Source: Chrysomallon squamiferum
Taxonomy: Eukaryota; Mollusca; Gastropoda; Neomphalida; Peltospiridae
NCBI GenBank assembly: GCA_012295275.1
Contig: CM022672.1
Coordinates: forward strand, 8,047,780 to 8,111,779
Direction: 5' to 3'
Length of the DNA stretch: 64,000 nt
Each line of letters begins with the position of its first letter. Position 1 is the stretch's first letter. A program made the position numbers and the translations under genes. Positions 1 to 13,737 of the stretch are shown here, piece by piece. The notes beneath the pieces are model-generated. The model was not told the origin of the DNA and did not search any database. It worked only from the letters and a program-made list of their open reading frames with translations.

Positions 1-977
1 GTAAGTTATGAAACAAGGGCGGTTGCAGTGAGTGATAAGGTGTGGCGCAGGGCAGGGAAAAAGTCCATCCACCCATCCGTCACATTCATTTGCACGTTTG
101 TCATTCTGCCGTATCTGTATGTATGTACTGTATCTGTACATTTATGTTAGAAGTTTCTTTTTGTGTATACGTGTACGTTTGAATATTTCTGTGCACACAC
201 CTACACATATGTGTATGCACCATTCATGTATATATACATGCATATCTAAGGCTTTCCTTACACTAAACAAACATACAAACATCAAACAAACAAACAAACA
301 AACAAATAAAAAGAGTTTTAATAAATAAACGTATTTTATTTAATTAGTTAGAACCTCATTAATTCCAATACTGCAATTTGTTTAAACCTAACCAACGAAT
401 AATCTCTTGCAACAACAACTACAACAACATAAAAAAATAACGACCGCTGGACTAGAACATGCGTCCACAATTCTGTTACTCCTACTGCTAGCAGACCACT
501 AGATTAGTATATATTGTGTGAAGTAATCTCATAATCATTACATTGGATCAACTTTCGCTAAACCCAGCGAAACTGCTTTTGTGAAAAAATGGATTCGCTC
601 CTGATTTCTGTCAATACTTTTGTGTACTACGTGTGTTGTAAATCAGGACTTAGCATACAGACTCGCACTTTCTTTATTATCAAAAAATAAATAAGTCACT
701 GTTTATTTATTTTGAACTGTAGTTAAAAGAAGTTATCTGTTGTTGTTGTTGTTGTTGTTGCTACTGTTATTAGTATTATTATTATTATTATTTCTATTGT
801 TATAATTATTATAATTATTATAAATTTGTGGAAAGTGAATTAAGTATGAAATAGTAAGTAAATAAGTAATAAAGTAAGTTAGTAAGTAAATAAGTAATAA
901 AGTAAGTTAGTAAGTAAACAAATACATTTTAGGGAAAAAAATTGTAACTAAGAAAATATATAAAAACAACAAAAAAA

Positions 978-1010
<33 letters not shown>

Positions 1011-1621
1011 AATAATAATATTGAATCCAGAAAAGACTATATGTAGTTGATGTTATTATGAATATTACAACAGTTATAAAAAGGAAAATAAACGAGTAAT
1101 CGGCTTAACGTTACTTTGGTATGAAACACGATGTAAGGATAATGACACTTCACAGCTGAAGACGCCTGGGTGGTATCATTTCACTCGAATATTAATGTAA
1201 ACATTTCCTACAATAAACAGATTTTTAATGTACATAAACAGCTTAAGAATATCTAAGACATGTTTCTCAACAGTTACAAAAAATAAATAATGTTAGGGGT
1301 AACATTGTTGTAAATTTCGGCGTACGGTTTACGACTTAATAATATTAACAGTAAAAAAACCAAACAAAAAATGTCTAAATGAAAATCTACGCATACACGA
1401 CCGTATTTTCACACCAAGCAACATGGATCTGAAAATATGTATCTGATGAATAATTTATGACAGTCCTTGCAATGCATGTTTTGACCTGAAAGTTATTACA
1501 GAGTATATATATGTGTGGGGGGTGCGTGTTCAAAATAAGTTAACATCAGAAGTTTATAGAGATATTACGGAAAATTTACAGATTAATGTATTTTTGTTGT
1601 ATGTGACATCTTTGTAGTGTG

Positions 1622-1732
<111 letters not shown>

Positions 1733-2027
1733 CGCACGTTAGATCATTCTGCCGTGTTCATAATAGTCTGTAACAAACCGTAAATAAATATGCTGTTTTA
1801 ATAAGTGTGACAATTAGAACCAGTTGAGAACCTGCTATAAAGAACATAGACATACATTTCTTTAACCTGTCTTTGTGTGTGTTAATCGTTATACGATCTA
1901 CCCATTTTATTATCTTATTCTGCATAATTATATTAATTAAAACGAACTGTGAAACCTGAGACACTGTAGAATAATTCAAAATGAATAACTTGTTTCCAAC
2001 AAACCCAGCATAAGTTGTTATATTATT

Positions 2028-2077
<50 letters not shown>

Positions 2078-2553
2078 GGTGGTGGTGGTGGTGGTGGTGG
2101 TTGTTGCTTATCACAGCCTGTTTGTGCTCTTTTATCAAACGTAAAATATAATTAACATCACTTGCAGAATATAACCGGTCCATCTGGTGTCATAAATATT
2201 TTTAAAGTTTATGAATTATGTACATACCTGTTTTTAGAGATAACCTTTAGATGTCTTAATTCTGAGAGATGTGCGTATAAAATTTAATCATGCCAGAATA
2301 TGAACTGACGTCAATTTTATAGCTTCAAAGATGTGTGTGACGTCATGACTATATGTGCACAGTGGGATTTACAAACACAAGTCAAGTGCTTCCACGTAAT
2401 ATATATAAGGTTCCTATTCTTCTTTCTTTCATTATTTTATAAAAAATGTTTAATTAATTTAAGTTTGTAAGTAAAATATTTAGTAATATTTTTGTTTGGA
2501 TAACAAACCAAACAAGCAAATCAGTAAATAAATAAATAAATACAGGAGAAAGA

Positions 2554-2599
<46 letters not shown>

Positions 2600-3164
2600 G
2601 AAGGTTTATGCATTACGCAGTTCACAATTTATTTACTTAATTTATAGAAGCAATCGTGTTGTAAGATGCATTGATAAAGACATTACAGGCTGCACTAATT
2701 GTAAAAACGAAATTCTATAGCTCGGAGTGATCAGCTTGCCCTCTGGGCTATCTCTCGTTACAGGCCGCTGACTTTAATTTACAGGTGTAATCGCTTTATC
2801 AGCGATAGAGTCACCTTTTGTGAAGGAACAAATAAACGTTTTTAACTGATCACAACATACAGGCTTCAACCTTGATGACGAACAAAACATAAAGGACGAT
2901 TATAGGGTCCTCTTACTATAGATCTGTTTTTCTGTATTACTTCTTTGAAATCTCTGTTGATGTGTGCAAGCCGATTACATTTGTAGTCTGGTCAATGTGG
3001 TTTATGTTTTATGTTTCGTTCTTTCTCTGTCATTGAATATTTGTACCTTAGGTAAGTAAAACATTTATAAAAAAATAGAATTTCTACCGGAGTAAGGATT
3101 TAATTCTATAAAAATAGAATTTTACAGGAGTAAGGGTTTAATTATTTGTTACTTAACAATTTAA

Positions 3165-3228
3165 TTTAATTTAATATAATTTAATTTAATTTAATTTAAT
3201 TTAATTTAATTTAATTTAATTTAATTTA

Positions 3229-3311
<83 letters not shown>

Positions 3312-3314
3312 TTC
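3165..3314 (+). repeat. TTTAA, ATT and TTTA tracts ending at the exon 2 acceptor
   Basis: TTAAT, then ATT, then TTTA repeats run up to the TTCAG acceptor of RPTP exon 2. In copy B the same site has TTAAT, TTC, ATT and TTTA (19074-19208), and in copy C ATT and TTTA (35546-35676). The polypyrimidine tract of this intron is therefore made wholly of microsatellite. Confidence 0.9.
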
Positions 3315-3316
3315 AG

Positions 3317-4009
3317 AACAATGCAGTGATTCTCCTCCAAGCTGTGGCAAGGACCAGTTCTGTGTGAACGACAATGACAAAAACACGTTCATATGTTCAG
3401 GTACGCAGTGTGTTTGTCAGTTTTTCATGTGATTTCAGTAACAACCAGACAAAACAAACATGATTTTTATGGTAATATGTCATTTAGAACGATGTATATT
3501 TGCTGATGTTGATTTATTAATTATCACAGATGAAGATACGTGGTACACAAATACAAAACAAGTCATAATCAAGTTCATTTCATTAATTTAATTTAACTTA
3601 TTTAAATCAATTAATTTGTTGCAAACTTTGTTTTAAAAGTAAGACAATATCATGAAAAGACCGTCTAGACAGACATCAATACACACCATATACAGACACA
3701 CACGCACACATGAATGTAGACATATATGCAGATAAATATTCAGACAGACACACGCATCCACATTACATTTTGTTTAGATTTAAAAAGAGAAAAAAGTAAA
3801 ATAAATAATAATATATCACTCCTAAGTAATATTTTGTACTGGCTGTCTGCTTATTCTCGCTGTGTTTTAAGACTGCAACCCTGCGTGTAACGGCTGTGTC
3901 GGGTCGAGTAATGACAACTGCAAGTCGTGTGCTGACGGCTACTTTCTTCAAGGAAGATTTTGTCTGGGTAATTCTTTATACATATTTATAACTTCTTTTA
4001 TTCATTCAG

Positions 4010-4090
<81 letters not shown>

Positions 4091-5007
4091 CTTCCTTTTT
4101 TTCTATCATTTGCCCGCAGCCAGTCTCATTTTAGAGTGTTCTCATTTATGTTTTGAATGTCCTGTTTGTGTGTAGTGTTTACAAATGTATAACCAAAGAG
4201 TCTTTCATGTTGCAGAGTGCCCACTAGGTACATTTGGAACAAACTGCAGTGAAAAGTGCCACTGTTTAGAACCTAAATCGTGCCACAAATCTACCGGAGC
4301 CTGCAGTCTTCTGGGATGTTCAGCAGGATGGCGCGATCCTCCCGGGTGTCGAGAACGTGAGTCTTTCATCATCTTCTTCTTCTTTGTTACGAAGCAGACT
4401 CACCAGATTAGACAGCCTGTCTGTTGGGCTGCCTGCTAGTGTCGAGAACGTGAGTCTTTCATCATCATCTTCTTCTTTGTTACGAAGCAGACTCATCAGA
4501 TTAGACAGCCTGTCTGTTGGGCTGCCTGCTAGTGTCGAGAACGTGAGTCTTTCATCATCATCTTCTTCTTTGTTACGAAGCGACTGCAGCGCAGACTCCT
4601 CAGATTAGACAGCCTGTCTGTTGAGCTGCCTGCTAGTGTTGGCTGACTGTTAACACTGCTATATATTTTCCTGTCTCTAGGAAGGATATACGTATATATA
4701 TATAAGGACAATTCCATGGGATGAACGTTACCTCCAGAAGGGCTGGAGGTCATTCCACCTGTCCTGGTTAATAGAATCGCTTCCCCAGAACTGAGTCTCT
4801 TTCCAAGTGTGTTTAGTGGCACATACAAAACAGCCCAGGGCTATCTGTGGCTTGATAGGTAATGAGAAATATATGAGTTATTCCAGTCACGAATTTGCTT
4901 TACCTCTCCAGGAAATCGCTCATTTCTACATCAGATACTTTTGTGAACTCTGCATTTGTTTTTGTAAGGATGCCTCTGTATATAATTCACATATAACTTT
5001 TTATAGT

Positions 5008-5045
<38 letters not shown>

Positions 5046-5598
5046 AATTAGGGAAAAAACAGATAATTATTATAAGGAAAGAGTAGGAAGAAGTGTGTGT
5101 GGGTATGTTTGATGTATTTCAGTATATGAGAGCATATTTAGTGTTATGATCTGAATCATTCTATTATCATTATTATTATTTTTATCATTATTATTGTTGT
5201 TGTTGTTGTTTATTTATCTATCTTTCAACAGCCTGTGCTTTCGGTAAGTTTGGGCTAGCCTGTGAACAAACGTGTTACTGCTTGGATAACAATTACTGCA
5301 GCAAGGAAACAGGCTGGTGTCTAAACAACACACAGTGCAGTCCAGGCTATGGAAGTGCGAGCTGTCAGTGGCGTAAGTATAAACTTACGAATTAGTCCAC
5401 TCTGATTCCAAATTAAAGATATTTCATATTAAACTTTGTTAATATTTCGTATTTCTTTTCATGCAAATAATGTAAATAATATAATTAGTACCAGTTTATA
5501 CTCGATGAAGAATTCGCCCGATATCGACGACAATGGGAGATAACTCAGAGAACCGATGTAAGCAGGTCTCAATGAGAGTTACGAATCTTGCCATGTAA

Positions 5599-5644
<46 letters not shown>

Positions 5645-6012
5645 TTAAATCACTAATTAATTTAATACTTTTCAGATCTTCCCCAACTGGTAAAACCTCC
5701 AAATGTATCGGTGTCCTGTACTGTAGCAAATGTCACGTGGAATGCATTCAAATTAGATTACGACATTGGCCGAGGACCCGTCATAGCTTACACGTCAGTC
5801 TGAACAGATTCTTTGTACTCACCAAAGAAAAGTTTTAAACATATTTATTATTATTCTGAGTTCAGTGAATATTCATTTCATGGCAGGAAACATTCATGTT
5901 GGTTTTGTGTTTTTGGAGTGTTGTTTTTATTATTTATTTATTTATCTATTTATTTATTTATTTATTTATTTAGTTAGTTAGTTAGTCAGTTAGTTAGTTG
6001 GTTATAATATTT

Positions 6013-6065
<53 letters not shown>

Positions 6066-7881
6066 TTGTCATTCCACCGCCAAAATCATTAACATCACCT
6101 TCTCCATTCTTATTATTGCTATTGCTGTTTTTATTGTTTTTATTATTATTCTTATTGCTATTGTTATTAATACAGATTATACAAGTTACAGAAAAATGGC
6201 AATTGGTTGTCGGTTACTACCAAAATGGAAAACAGGTCGACATACTGGTATTTTTTAAGTAATCTTAAAAGAGATGGTGACTACAAGTTTCGCGTTGACG
6301 TACATGGAAATGACGATGGAAAACTTCTGGACGCCGTACCTGGATTTGCCACCGACTGGATTCACATTCCATGTTCAGGTAATTATTTTGCTGTAGTTGT
6401 AGTTGTAATAAGAATTATATCGTTCATCGGTTTCATTTGGTTCCTACAAAAGTGGTTATCACTGCCCATGGTTGATCGTTTAAGGCAATGTTACAAAATT
6501 ATGAGAAAAAAAACGTCTCTTTTAAAATTAAAATAACTTCTCTTCTTTTCTGTTTTTTTAGATACGACATTCACGCCTCCAACGACGACGGAGAGACACA
6601 TAAGAGGTAAACGAAACATTGTGTTTTGTTTCTCTTGGCTAGTTATAAACAAGTTATTTTGTTTGTTCCTACATAATGTGATACCAACACTCTATACCTA
6701 ATTTATAAAGCGTATTTTTTGCTCGCTAGTTCTCTACCTCGCAGAGAAAAGTCGAATCTTTAAAACGAATATTATTTCCTTTTTCAAACTCATCACCTAA
6801 CGCTGATTTCTAAAGGACGTTTTTGGCAAGATTAGCTTTTGACTGTTAATTTAGTTAAACTTCATTATTATTATTATTGTTGTTGTTGTTTCAGTATTAA
6901 ATTTCATGTTTTCCAGACGTGTTTCAGTCAGTGGAGGCTATTTTGTTATCGAGTGGCGACATTCGGGCAACATGGACATTTTCTCCTGACACGTCAGACA
7001 TAAATTTCAAAATCACAGTTTACTACCAGATTGTCTCAACGGGCGATTGTAACAACACGCGTTCTCAAGACGTGGTTAGCGTCCCAGTTTCTCCAGGGCT
7101 AAACTCCATAGTCCTAAACAGTCTGGAGCCGTGGCGAGTTTATGATGTAACCGTTAAGGCTGTCGCTATTAACAGAAACATTACAAACAGCACGACTCGA
7201 AGAGTGCACTCAAAAGAAATAGGTGAATATAGTTGTAATAAATTACACAGAGATACACAGAGCCATTGATACAGACATACATATGTAGTAAGAAAAAAAT
7301 AATAATAATAATTAAAAACTAATTAAAGAACTGAAATAAAATAAATAAAATTAAACAGAAACAAATGCAATGAAATAAAATAAAATATGACCAGGAATAA
7401 AATAATTAAATATATTAATCACAACATGAAGAAAACTAATGTATCAGATATACAATAATACTACTAATGAAATATTTGAATATGTCTGTTTGTCTGACTG
7501 TCTGCCTGTCTCTTACTATCTGTTTGCTTATATGTATCTAATCACAGCACCAAGAGGAGCTGTCACTGATGTGAAGGTAGAAGACATTACGTCAACTAAA
7601 GTAGTACTTTCCTGGTCACCGCCGTCTTGTGAAGACAGGGGTGGAGTGTTGCTGCAGTATGACGTTGTTGTGGCCAGGCAGACAGGAACCAGCAGAACTG
7701 TTCCTGCTAATCGGACGTCGGTGACGATAAATCAGCTTGTTCCGTTCTCTTTCTACTCGGTCAAAGTGAGATACGTCAACAGAGTGGGACAGGGCCCGTT
7801 TTCCACTGAGACTAACTTCACAACAAATCAGTCAGGTACATTATCATTTACTCACGTGTGTGTGTGTGTTCTTGTGTGTGA

Positions 7882-7918
<37 letters not shown>

Positions 7919-8756
7919 TGTGTGTGTTTTGTGTGTGTCTGTGTGTGTGTGTTCACTGCCATATATTCGGTTTATATTATAAAAATTGTTAATGTTATTT
8001 TTAAACACATCTTATATAATAACATTATAATCAGAAACATTTTCTTTTAGCGCTTTAACGTCATCATCAACACTATCGCTCTTGCTCTTCTTCATCATCT
8101 TCAACTTCTTCTTCTACTTCAAGTACTACTTCTACTTCTGCTTCTTCTACTTCTACTTCTTCTGCTTCTTTTAGTTATTGTCTTTGTTGTTGTTATTATT
8201 GTTATTATTTCAGTTCCTAGTCCACCACGGATACTTTCTGTTCATGAAATGGGCAATGATATTAATATAACGTTCACGAGACCAGACAGAATAAACGGAG
8301 TGTTGATTGAGTATAGTGTATCATACAGCAAACAAAGTGACTTTCGCATAGCAACCAGTGTAACTATCCCCGCCCTCAACACGACTTCTGCTCGCAGTGT
8401 GCGAATTGGAAACCTTGAACCTCTTACTCTCTACTACATGAAGGTTTGTGCATCTGTTGTTGGTTGTTTTTTTTGTTTTTTGTTTTTTCTCATTTAGCAT
8501 ACATATCTTTTTGTTGTTTTTCTTCCCTCTGTGAAATATTGTTAATGTCTTTTTGACTGTTTTACAGATTCGAGCGAGAACACAAGCCGGGTATGGCTCG
8601 TTCAGTCCTGTTTTCAATTTCACAACGATGCAGGGTTTTCCGTCTGCACCCAGATCACTTTCTGTGTACGCCGTGAACGAGACTTGTGTCACCATTGGTT
8701 GGGAACCACCCCTCCAGAGCAATGGTACAATCCAGAGTTATCAGGTGTGTAAATCA

Positions 8757-8810
<54 letters not shown>

Positions 8811-11800
8811 TGTTATTATTATTCTCCTAATACAACAGTTACTGTTATTGTTGTTGTTCTTGTGGATGCTATAGTTGTTGTTGTAGTAGTTGTTGTTGTT
8901 CTTATTCTTATTATTTTCACTCAGATACTGTATCGGGAGTCCTCCCTGCCAGAAACTTCAACTATTGAGGATGAGGTGAGCAAGTCGGAGAGTAGATACA
9001 CAAAGTGCAGACTGTCACCAGGTCGCCGCTACACGTTCTCTGTCGCAGCAAAGAATGCCAAAGGTTACGGCTCCCTCAATACACGAAATATCTGGACAGA
9101 GCATGCGACGCCTGAATCGCCGCAGCCTCCAGTTTATGTGAATTCCACGTACACAACGATTACAATAACTATCCAGCCGGTTGTCCTCATGTCAGGTCCA
9201 CTGACAGCTTACATCATTAAAGTAGAAAATGTCAGTACCAGAAGGAAAAGAGTGATATCTGTCCCTGGGTATGCCACAGCTTGGTTGTCTCAAAGCGACG
9301 TTTTCAGACCAACAGTGTTTGTTATCGGTGACGGAAATGTATACGGAGGTATTACAAATATACCACTGAATCAGAAAACCAAATACAATATTTACTACGT
9401 CGTCAACAGCACGCTTAACGGCCTAACAAAACTTTCGTATGCTAAAATGCCAGCTCCTATTCTAACTGTGCCTGGTCCTATTATAACAACACCTACTGTT
9501 CAGACTACCGCTAGCACTACATTTTTACCACCAGTTTCAGACAACACTGGGCTGATTATAGGAGTTGTAATAGGTATCGTAATCCTGATACTGATAATAC
9601 TGCTTCTTTTCTTCTCTTCCACTGTTATAGACAGCGCAGTCGAAAAAGAAATTATTTTCCGTCCACTTTTAACGACATACTTGATACGGATCCAGTCATG
9701 GATGATTACAATCTTGAGAAATACTGGAATAAAATTTACTCAATTAGAGAGAAACGTTACATCGTTGCTGGCCTGGAATATTTCCCTAGTGCAAAAGACT
9801 CTCCACTTGTCCAAATCGGTGTTCCAGTCTCGTTTGCTGACGAATTCAAAAACATACTTCATAAGCCAAAACGCTCGTGCCAAGAAGCAAAGCGTAGACG
9901 TAACAAACAGCTCAATCGGTTTCCTCATCTACTACCGTACGACACGAACAGGGTTATTCTGGAACCAGATGAGGATTCGAGCTCTGATTACATCAGTGCC
10001 AGCGAGATTAGAGGGTACGATCAGTATAGATATATAGCGGCGACCAGTCCATTCAACAACAGTACAGCATTTAATTTCTGGAGAATGATTTTCCAGTATG
10101 ATATTAAAACTATCGTGATGATAACGAAGTCCATTGAGGATAATATAATCAAATGCACTGAGTACTGGCCTTTCACTGGAACAGTAACACTGGGTTCATT
10201 TATACTCGAGTCAATTAAAACTGACGTCTTTGCTGATTACATCATACGAACAGTATCGGTGAGCAGAATAAATTCAAAAAAAGTCCTTACTACGACTATT
10301 TTTGAATACACGTCTTGGCCTGACCACGGCGTTCCAGATGATTCCATTCCTTTGCTGGAGATGAGGTACAAAGTTCGCCAGCATCATCACGATAAGACAC
10401 GTCCAGTTGTTGTCCACTGCGGGACTGGTGTGGGTAGGACCGGGACATACATTGCCATTGACTCTCTCATTGATCAGTATGATAAGGAAGGAAGGGTCAG
10501 CGTGTTTGACTTCGTACGGAAACTGCGGAAACAGCGGTCATCCATGGTAAGAACACAGAGGCAGTATGTATTTATATACGAGGCACTGTTTGAGAAATTT
10601 CATGCAGGAGATACTTTACTGGGCTTCGATCTGCAAGAAAGGTACCAAGAACTCACCGTCAGGAACGAGAAAACAGGCCATTCCTTCTTGAGGGATCAGT
10701 TCAAACTGTTAGAAACTTACACAAGACAGTTGCATCCTTCGCAGTGTCAGACAGCATTAGCCGCATGTAACTTTGATAAAAACCGCTACAGGGACGTCAT
10801 TCCACTTGAACGTTATCGACCCAAACTGACGACACCGGGTGGTGTGGGGAGAACAGATTACATTAATGCAACCTTTGTCGACAGCTATCGAAGGAAGAAT
10901 GCGTTCATCATCACACAAACGCCTCTCCACACGACCAGAATAGACTTTTGGAAATTGATATATGACTACAACGTCACTACCATCGTAATGGTGGAAAACT
11001 TCGCAAACGAGGACGATACATGCGCCGAGTACTGGGCCGATATCAACGTGGAACCCTTTGAGTCGTTCTTCATCGAGATAGGCGATACGTACCAGGAAAA
11101 CAACGTAACCATCAGAAATTTCAAGTTGTTCAACTCGTGCAAACCTAAAGAACCCGCTCGCCATATCAGACAGTTTCAGTTCAATTCCTGGGCCGATACC
11201 AGCTTTGTACCTGTTTCCAAGACAATGATTCTTGATCTGATGGATCTTGTCAACGGCTGGGACTTAGTCTCGAACAAGAATCAGAGCCCCGTCGTAGTCC
11301 ACTGTAAAGATGGCGCCACTCACAGCGGTCTGTACTGTGCCCTGTCTGTCATCTGCGAGAAGATGAATGTTGACGGAGAGGTTGACGTCTATCATACCAT
11401 CAAACACATTAAGAGGAGACGGCATCAGGTTGTTGCTCAAGCTGTAAGTTCTTGTCATGTTATTTAATTTGCTTACATAAACCATATGAATTATCTAAAA
11501 CATTAAACGTGTAATGTATTTTTTTTTATTATTCGTGTTTTTGGCTAATAGAGAAATATTTATTCATTTACCTAAATTACAACAATAATCTATAACACTT
11601 TTGCTGTTTTTCTTTTTCTTCTCCTCTCTTTTTTCTTAATTGTTTTGTTGTTAGCGGTGTTATTATTGTTGTTATTATTATTACTGTTTTAGTGCTGGTT
11701 GTCATTTGTTTATTTACATACAATTTTCTTATCTTCTTAATAATCGTTTCTCTCATATCACGTAATTATTACAGGTAAAATCATTCATTTTGTAGGAACG

Positions 11801-12113
11801 TATTAGACATATTTGAACTAAATACACAACTCTTAATTCTTTTGTGTTTATAGTTACTTCCCTTGATTCTTTACTGTATTTACTTCACTTGCAGACGAAT
11901 AACTGCTAGTTTATTTTATTTTATTTTATTTATTTATTTACGTTATTCTTATTTCTCTCACAGAAACAATATAGATTCTGTTTCAAAACGCTGTGGGACT
12001 TCATGAATTTGCGTATGCAGGAAAGGAATGTGACAGGAAGTTTCGAAGGAAGCAAACACGGTACTCTGGATAGTTATTTCGGAATCTCGTCCCAGTATTT
12101 TCCTTATGAATAA
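3317..12113 (+). CDS. Receptor-type protein tyrosine phosphatase, copy A (exons 2-14; frameshifted)
   Basis: This is the first of three tandem RPTP genes. Exon 1 lies just left of the window, because position 1 is its GTAAGT donor. Coding exons read from GT-AG borders and from B/C alignment are 3317-3400, 3872-3967, 4216-4356, 5232-5372, 5676-5793, 6176-6378, 6562-6606, 6917-7222, 7548-7835, 8214-8443, 8568-8744, 8925-11443 and 11964-12113. The first four encode Cys-rich/EGF-like modules, the next seven mainly FN3 domains and a short Thr-rich linker. Exon 13 encodes the membrane helix and both phosphatase domains, and exon 14 the end of D2 plus the tail. Exon 13 is 2519 nt, one short of a multiple of three: a base is missing near 9604-9610 inside the helix codons. 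As written, the protein loses frame there and stops at 10037. This is either a real null allele or a sequencing error. The phosphatase part stays open in the other frame (9698-11443). Confidence 0.85.
4347..4640 (+). repeat. 93-bp tandem repeat carrying the exon 4 splice donor, three units (copy A)
   Basis: Units begin at 4347, 4440 and 4533, each with TGTCGAGAACGTGAGTC, so the last exonic bases and the donor of RPTP exon 4 are repeated three times. The last unit carries a short insertion (CGACTGCAGCGCAGACTC). Copy B has two units and copy C only the last type. Use of a downstream donor would read into an in-frame TAG at the end of the first unit. Confidence 0.93.
8925..11443 (+). CDS. Copy A exon 13: last FN3 domains, TM helix, PTP D1 and D2
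   Basis: This single 2.5 kb exon starts after TTTTCACTCAG and ends before GTAAGTTC. Before the frameshift near 9607 it encodes FN3 sequence and the start of the helix (GLIIGVVIGIVILILII). After it, in the next frame, comes D1 with NRFPHLLPYD, a phosphotyrosine loop DYISAS (DYINAS in B and C), KCTEYWP, the general-acid loop WPDHGVP and the P-loop HCGTGVGRTG (Cys and Arg both present). D2 follows with NRYRDVIPL, DYINAT and a degenerate P-loop HCKDGATHSG that lacks the Arg. Reading through the donor would add seven codons (VSSCHVI) and stop, giving a possible intron-retention terminus. Confidence 0.88.
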
Positions 12114-12598
12114 TGTTATAAATTAAACACAGAGTGATTGTTTTTATTTGTTTTTTTTTAAACGACAGATTTACTTAAAATATCACACCAGCAGCCTCGG
12201 ACTAATGAAGCTTCTTGTTAACGGAAACCGAGGATAAAGTTTTTATTTTTGTTTTGTTTTATCCGCTGGTAGGTGACTGAAATAATTTACTAATTTTCAC
12301 TTGTGACCTGTATTTGTGAAGAAGCGATTTGAAATCTTCATTCTGTGATAATGTAGACTAACCATTTTAGCTATAATTTTAGTATTCGTTGAATTATTCT
12401 CCAAAGATATTATTATGATTTTAATTGTATCACTCAGTGATTAATAATGTACAGAATATTTACCAGTTTATACTGTGAGCAGTATTTGTAAAGAAGCAGC
12501 CATTTTAGAATTTAGCATTTATTAACTGTATTTCGATTTTCTATTTTATTTATTGTCACTAATAACAACATTAATTAATAAGGTTTGTTGTTGTTGAA

Positions 12599-12838
12599 TG
12601 GCATGCAGAGGTCTGGAGATGCCTGGGGGTAACTCCTGGACTGAATGCCCCAAAGACTCGAGTATGAGGCCTGGTATTGAGAAATATTATGAGAAAGAAA
12701 GATATTTTGAATATAAACACAGATGAAACATAAAATAAACCATTTATTCGATTTAAATATAAATCAACCACATTTATTAAGTTCTTTTCTCTTATTGGAT
12801 GCCCCCCCCCCATTTGGAAGCCAGAGCCACCGCCCCTT
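12599..12838. mobile_element. Short non-autonomous inverted-repeat element, right end lost (copy A spacer)
   Basis: The left end TGGCATGCAGAGG matches the inverted end in the more complete B copy. The body is nearly identical to B up to GCCACCGCCCCTT, after which the last 25 bases or so, including the right end, are missing. No coding capacity is seen. It could simply be ordinary duplicated spacer, with the inverted ends a coincidence. Confidence 0.35.
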
Positions 12839-13479
12839 TATATTTATATAAACTCTGTTTTGTCTTCCTTTTATTTATTAACAAGAATTTTGCTCTTAAT
12901 GTATGTTTTTATTGTTAATTGTCAAATAAATAAATAAATAAATATAATTCTGTGATATTTTGCTACAAATAAAATGCTAAATTTAGTTTGAAATTTTTTT
13001 TATGATCATGTTATTTTAGTTCTAGCCATTTTATTATATAATATCTGACTTGCAAAATCTTTTATAAAAATTTTCAAGTGCAAATATACTATTTTAAAAA
13101 ATGTTATAGTTTTTTATGATCATGTAGTTTCCCTCTATTAATTCATTTTTTGTAGAAAACGTAACTGACGAAAGGGTTTAATAATTTTTGTTTCTACATC
13201 TGAATACCATACCAGTCAAACATTTGGTAGATCTAAAATAAATACAATAATAATCAATAATAATAATAATAATAATAATGAATATTCGATATTAGTATGT
13301 ATTTTAAATCTAGTATTTTGAATAAGATGACTATTTGACTTTACTGGAAAAACGTGGGTTTTTCTGATAAATTCAATCACAAATTTTTATTGATTTATTA
13401 ATTAAATATATTAGTGTAATTGTCATTTTGAAATAATCCCAATAGAACAAACGCTCATTCTCAAGTCCAAAACTGAAAC

Positions 13480-13737
13480 TGACCTTTTTAGACTTGAACG
13501 AGAAGCGTTTTGGATTCGCACGTTACAAACCATAAAACCATTAAAATAAATGTTGACTCGGGCAAATGTAAAAAGAGAGATAACATAATTTTCCCAATAA
13601 TTTACAACCGCCGCAACGTTGACATTGGTAAAATTATGAAGGAGCAATATTTTAACTTACAGACTACTATGAACAATCCACTAACAGCACGTCCCGTCAT
13701 AGCTTACAGAAAAAAAAACAAGTCTAAATGACATTTA
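13480..13737 (+). mobile_element. Decayed retroelement coding fragment (Penelope-like style), copy A spacer only
   Basis: One frame reads RLEREAFWIRTLQTIKPLK and then a stop. The overlapping next frame continues for about 70 codons with FPIIYNRRNVDIGKIMKEQY and NNPLTARPVIAYRKKNKSK. The pattern RE-FWI-L-T-P-N followed by P-I-Y-N and P-x-AYR resembles the C-terminal part of Penelope-like or similar reverse-transcriptase proteins. That assignment is from memory of the motif style. The one-base frame change shows the fragment is dead. It is missing in the B spacer and sits where the C segment ends. Confidence 0.42.

Noticed and set aside
1758-2183. 141-codon minus-strand frame with poly-Asn and poly-His
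   Set aside because: Made by GTT and GGT repeats in RPTP intron 1; not present as an open frame in copies B and C.
4529-5112. Short open frames around copy A intron 4, some repeated in B and C
   Set aside because: Repeated only because the intron is duplicated; they overlap the donor array and lack consistent frame conservation.
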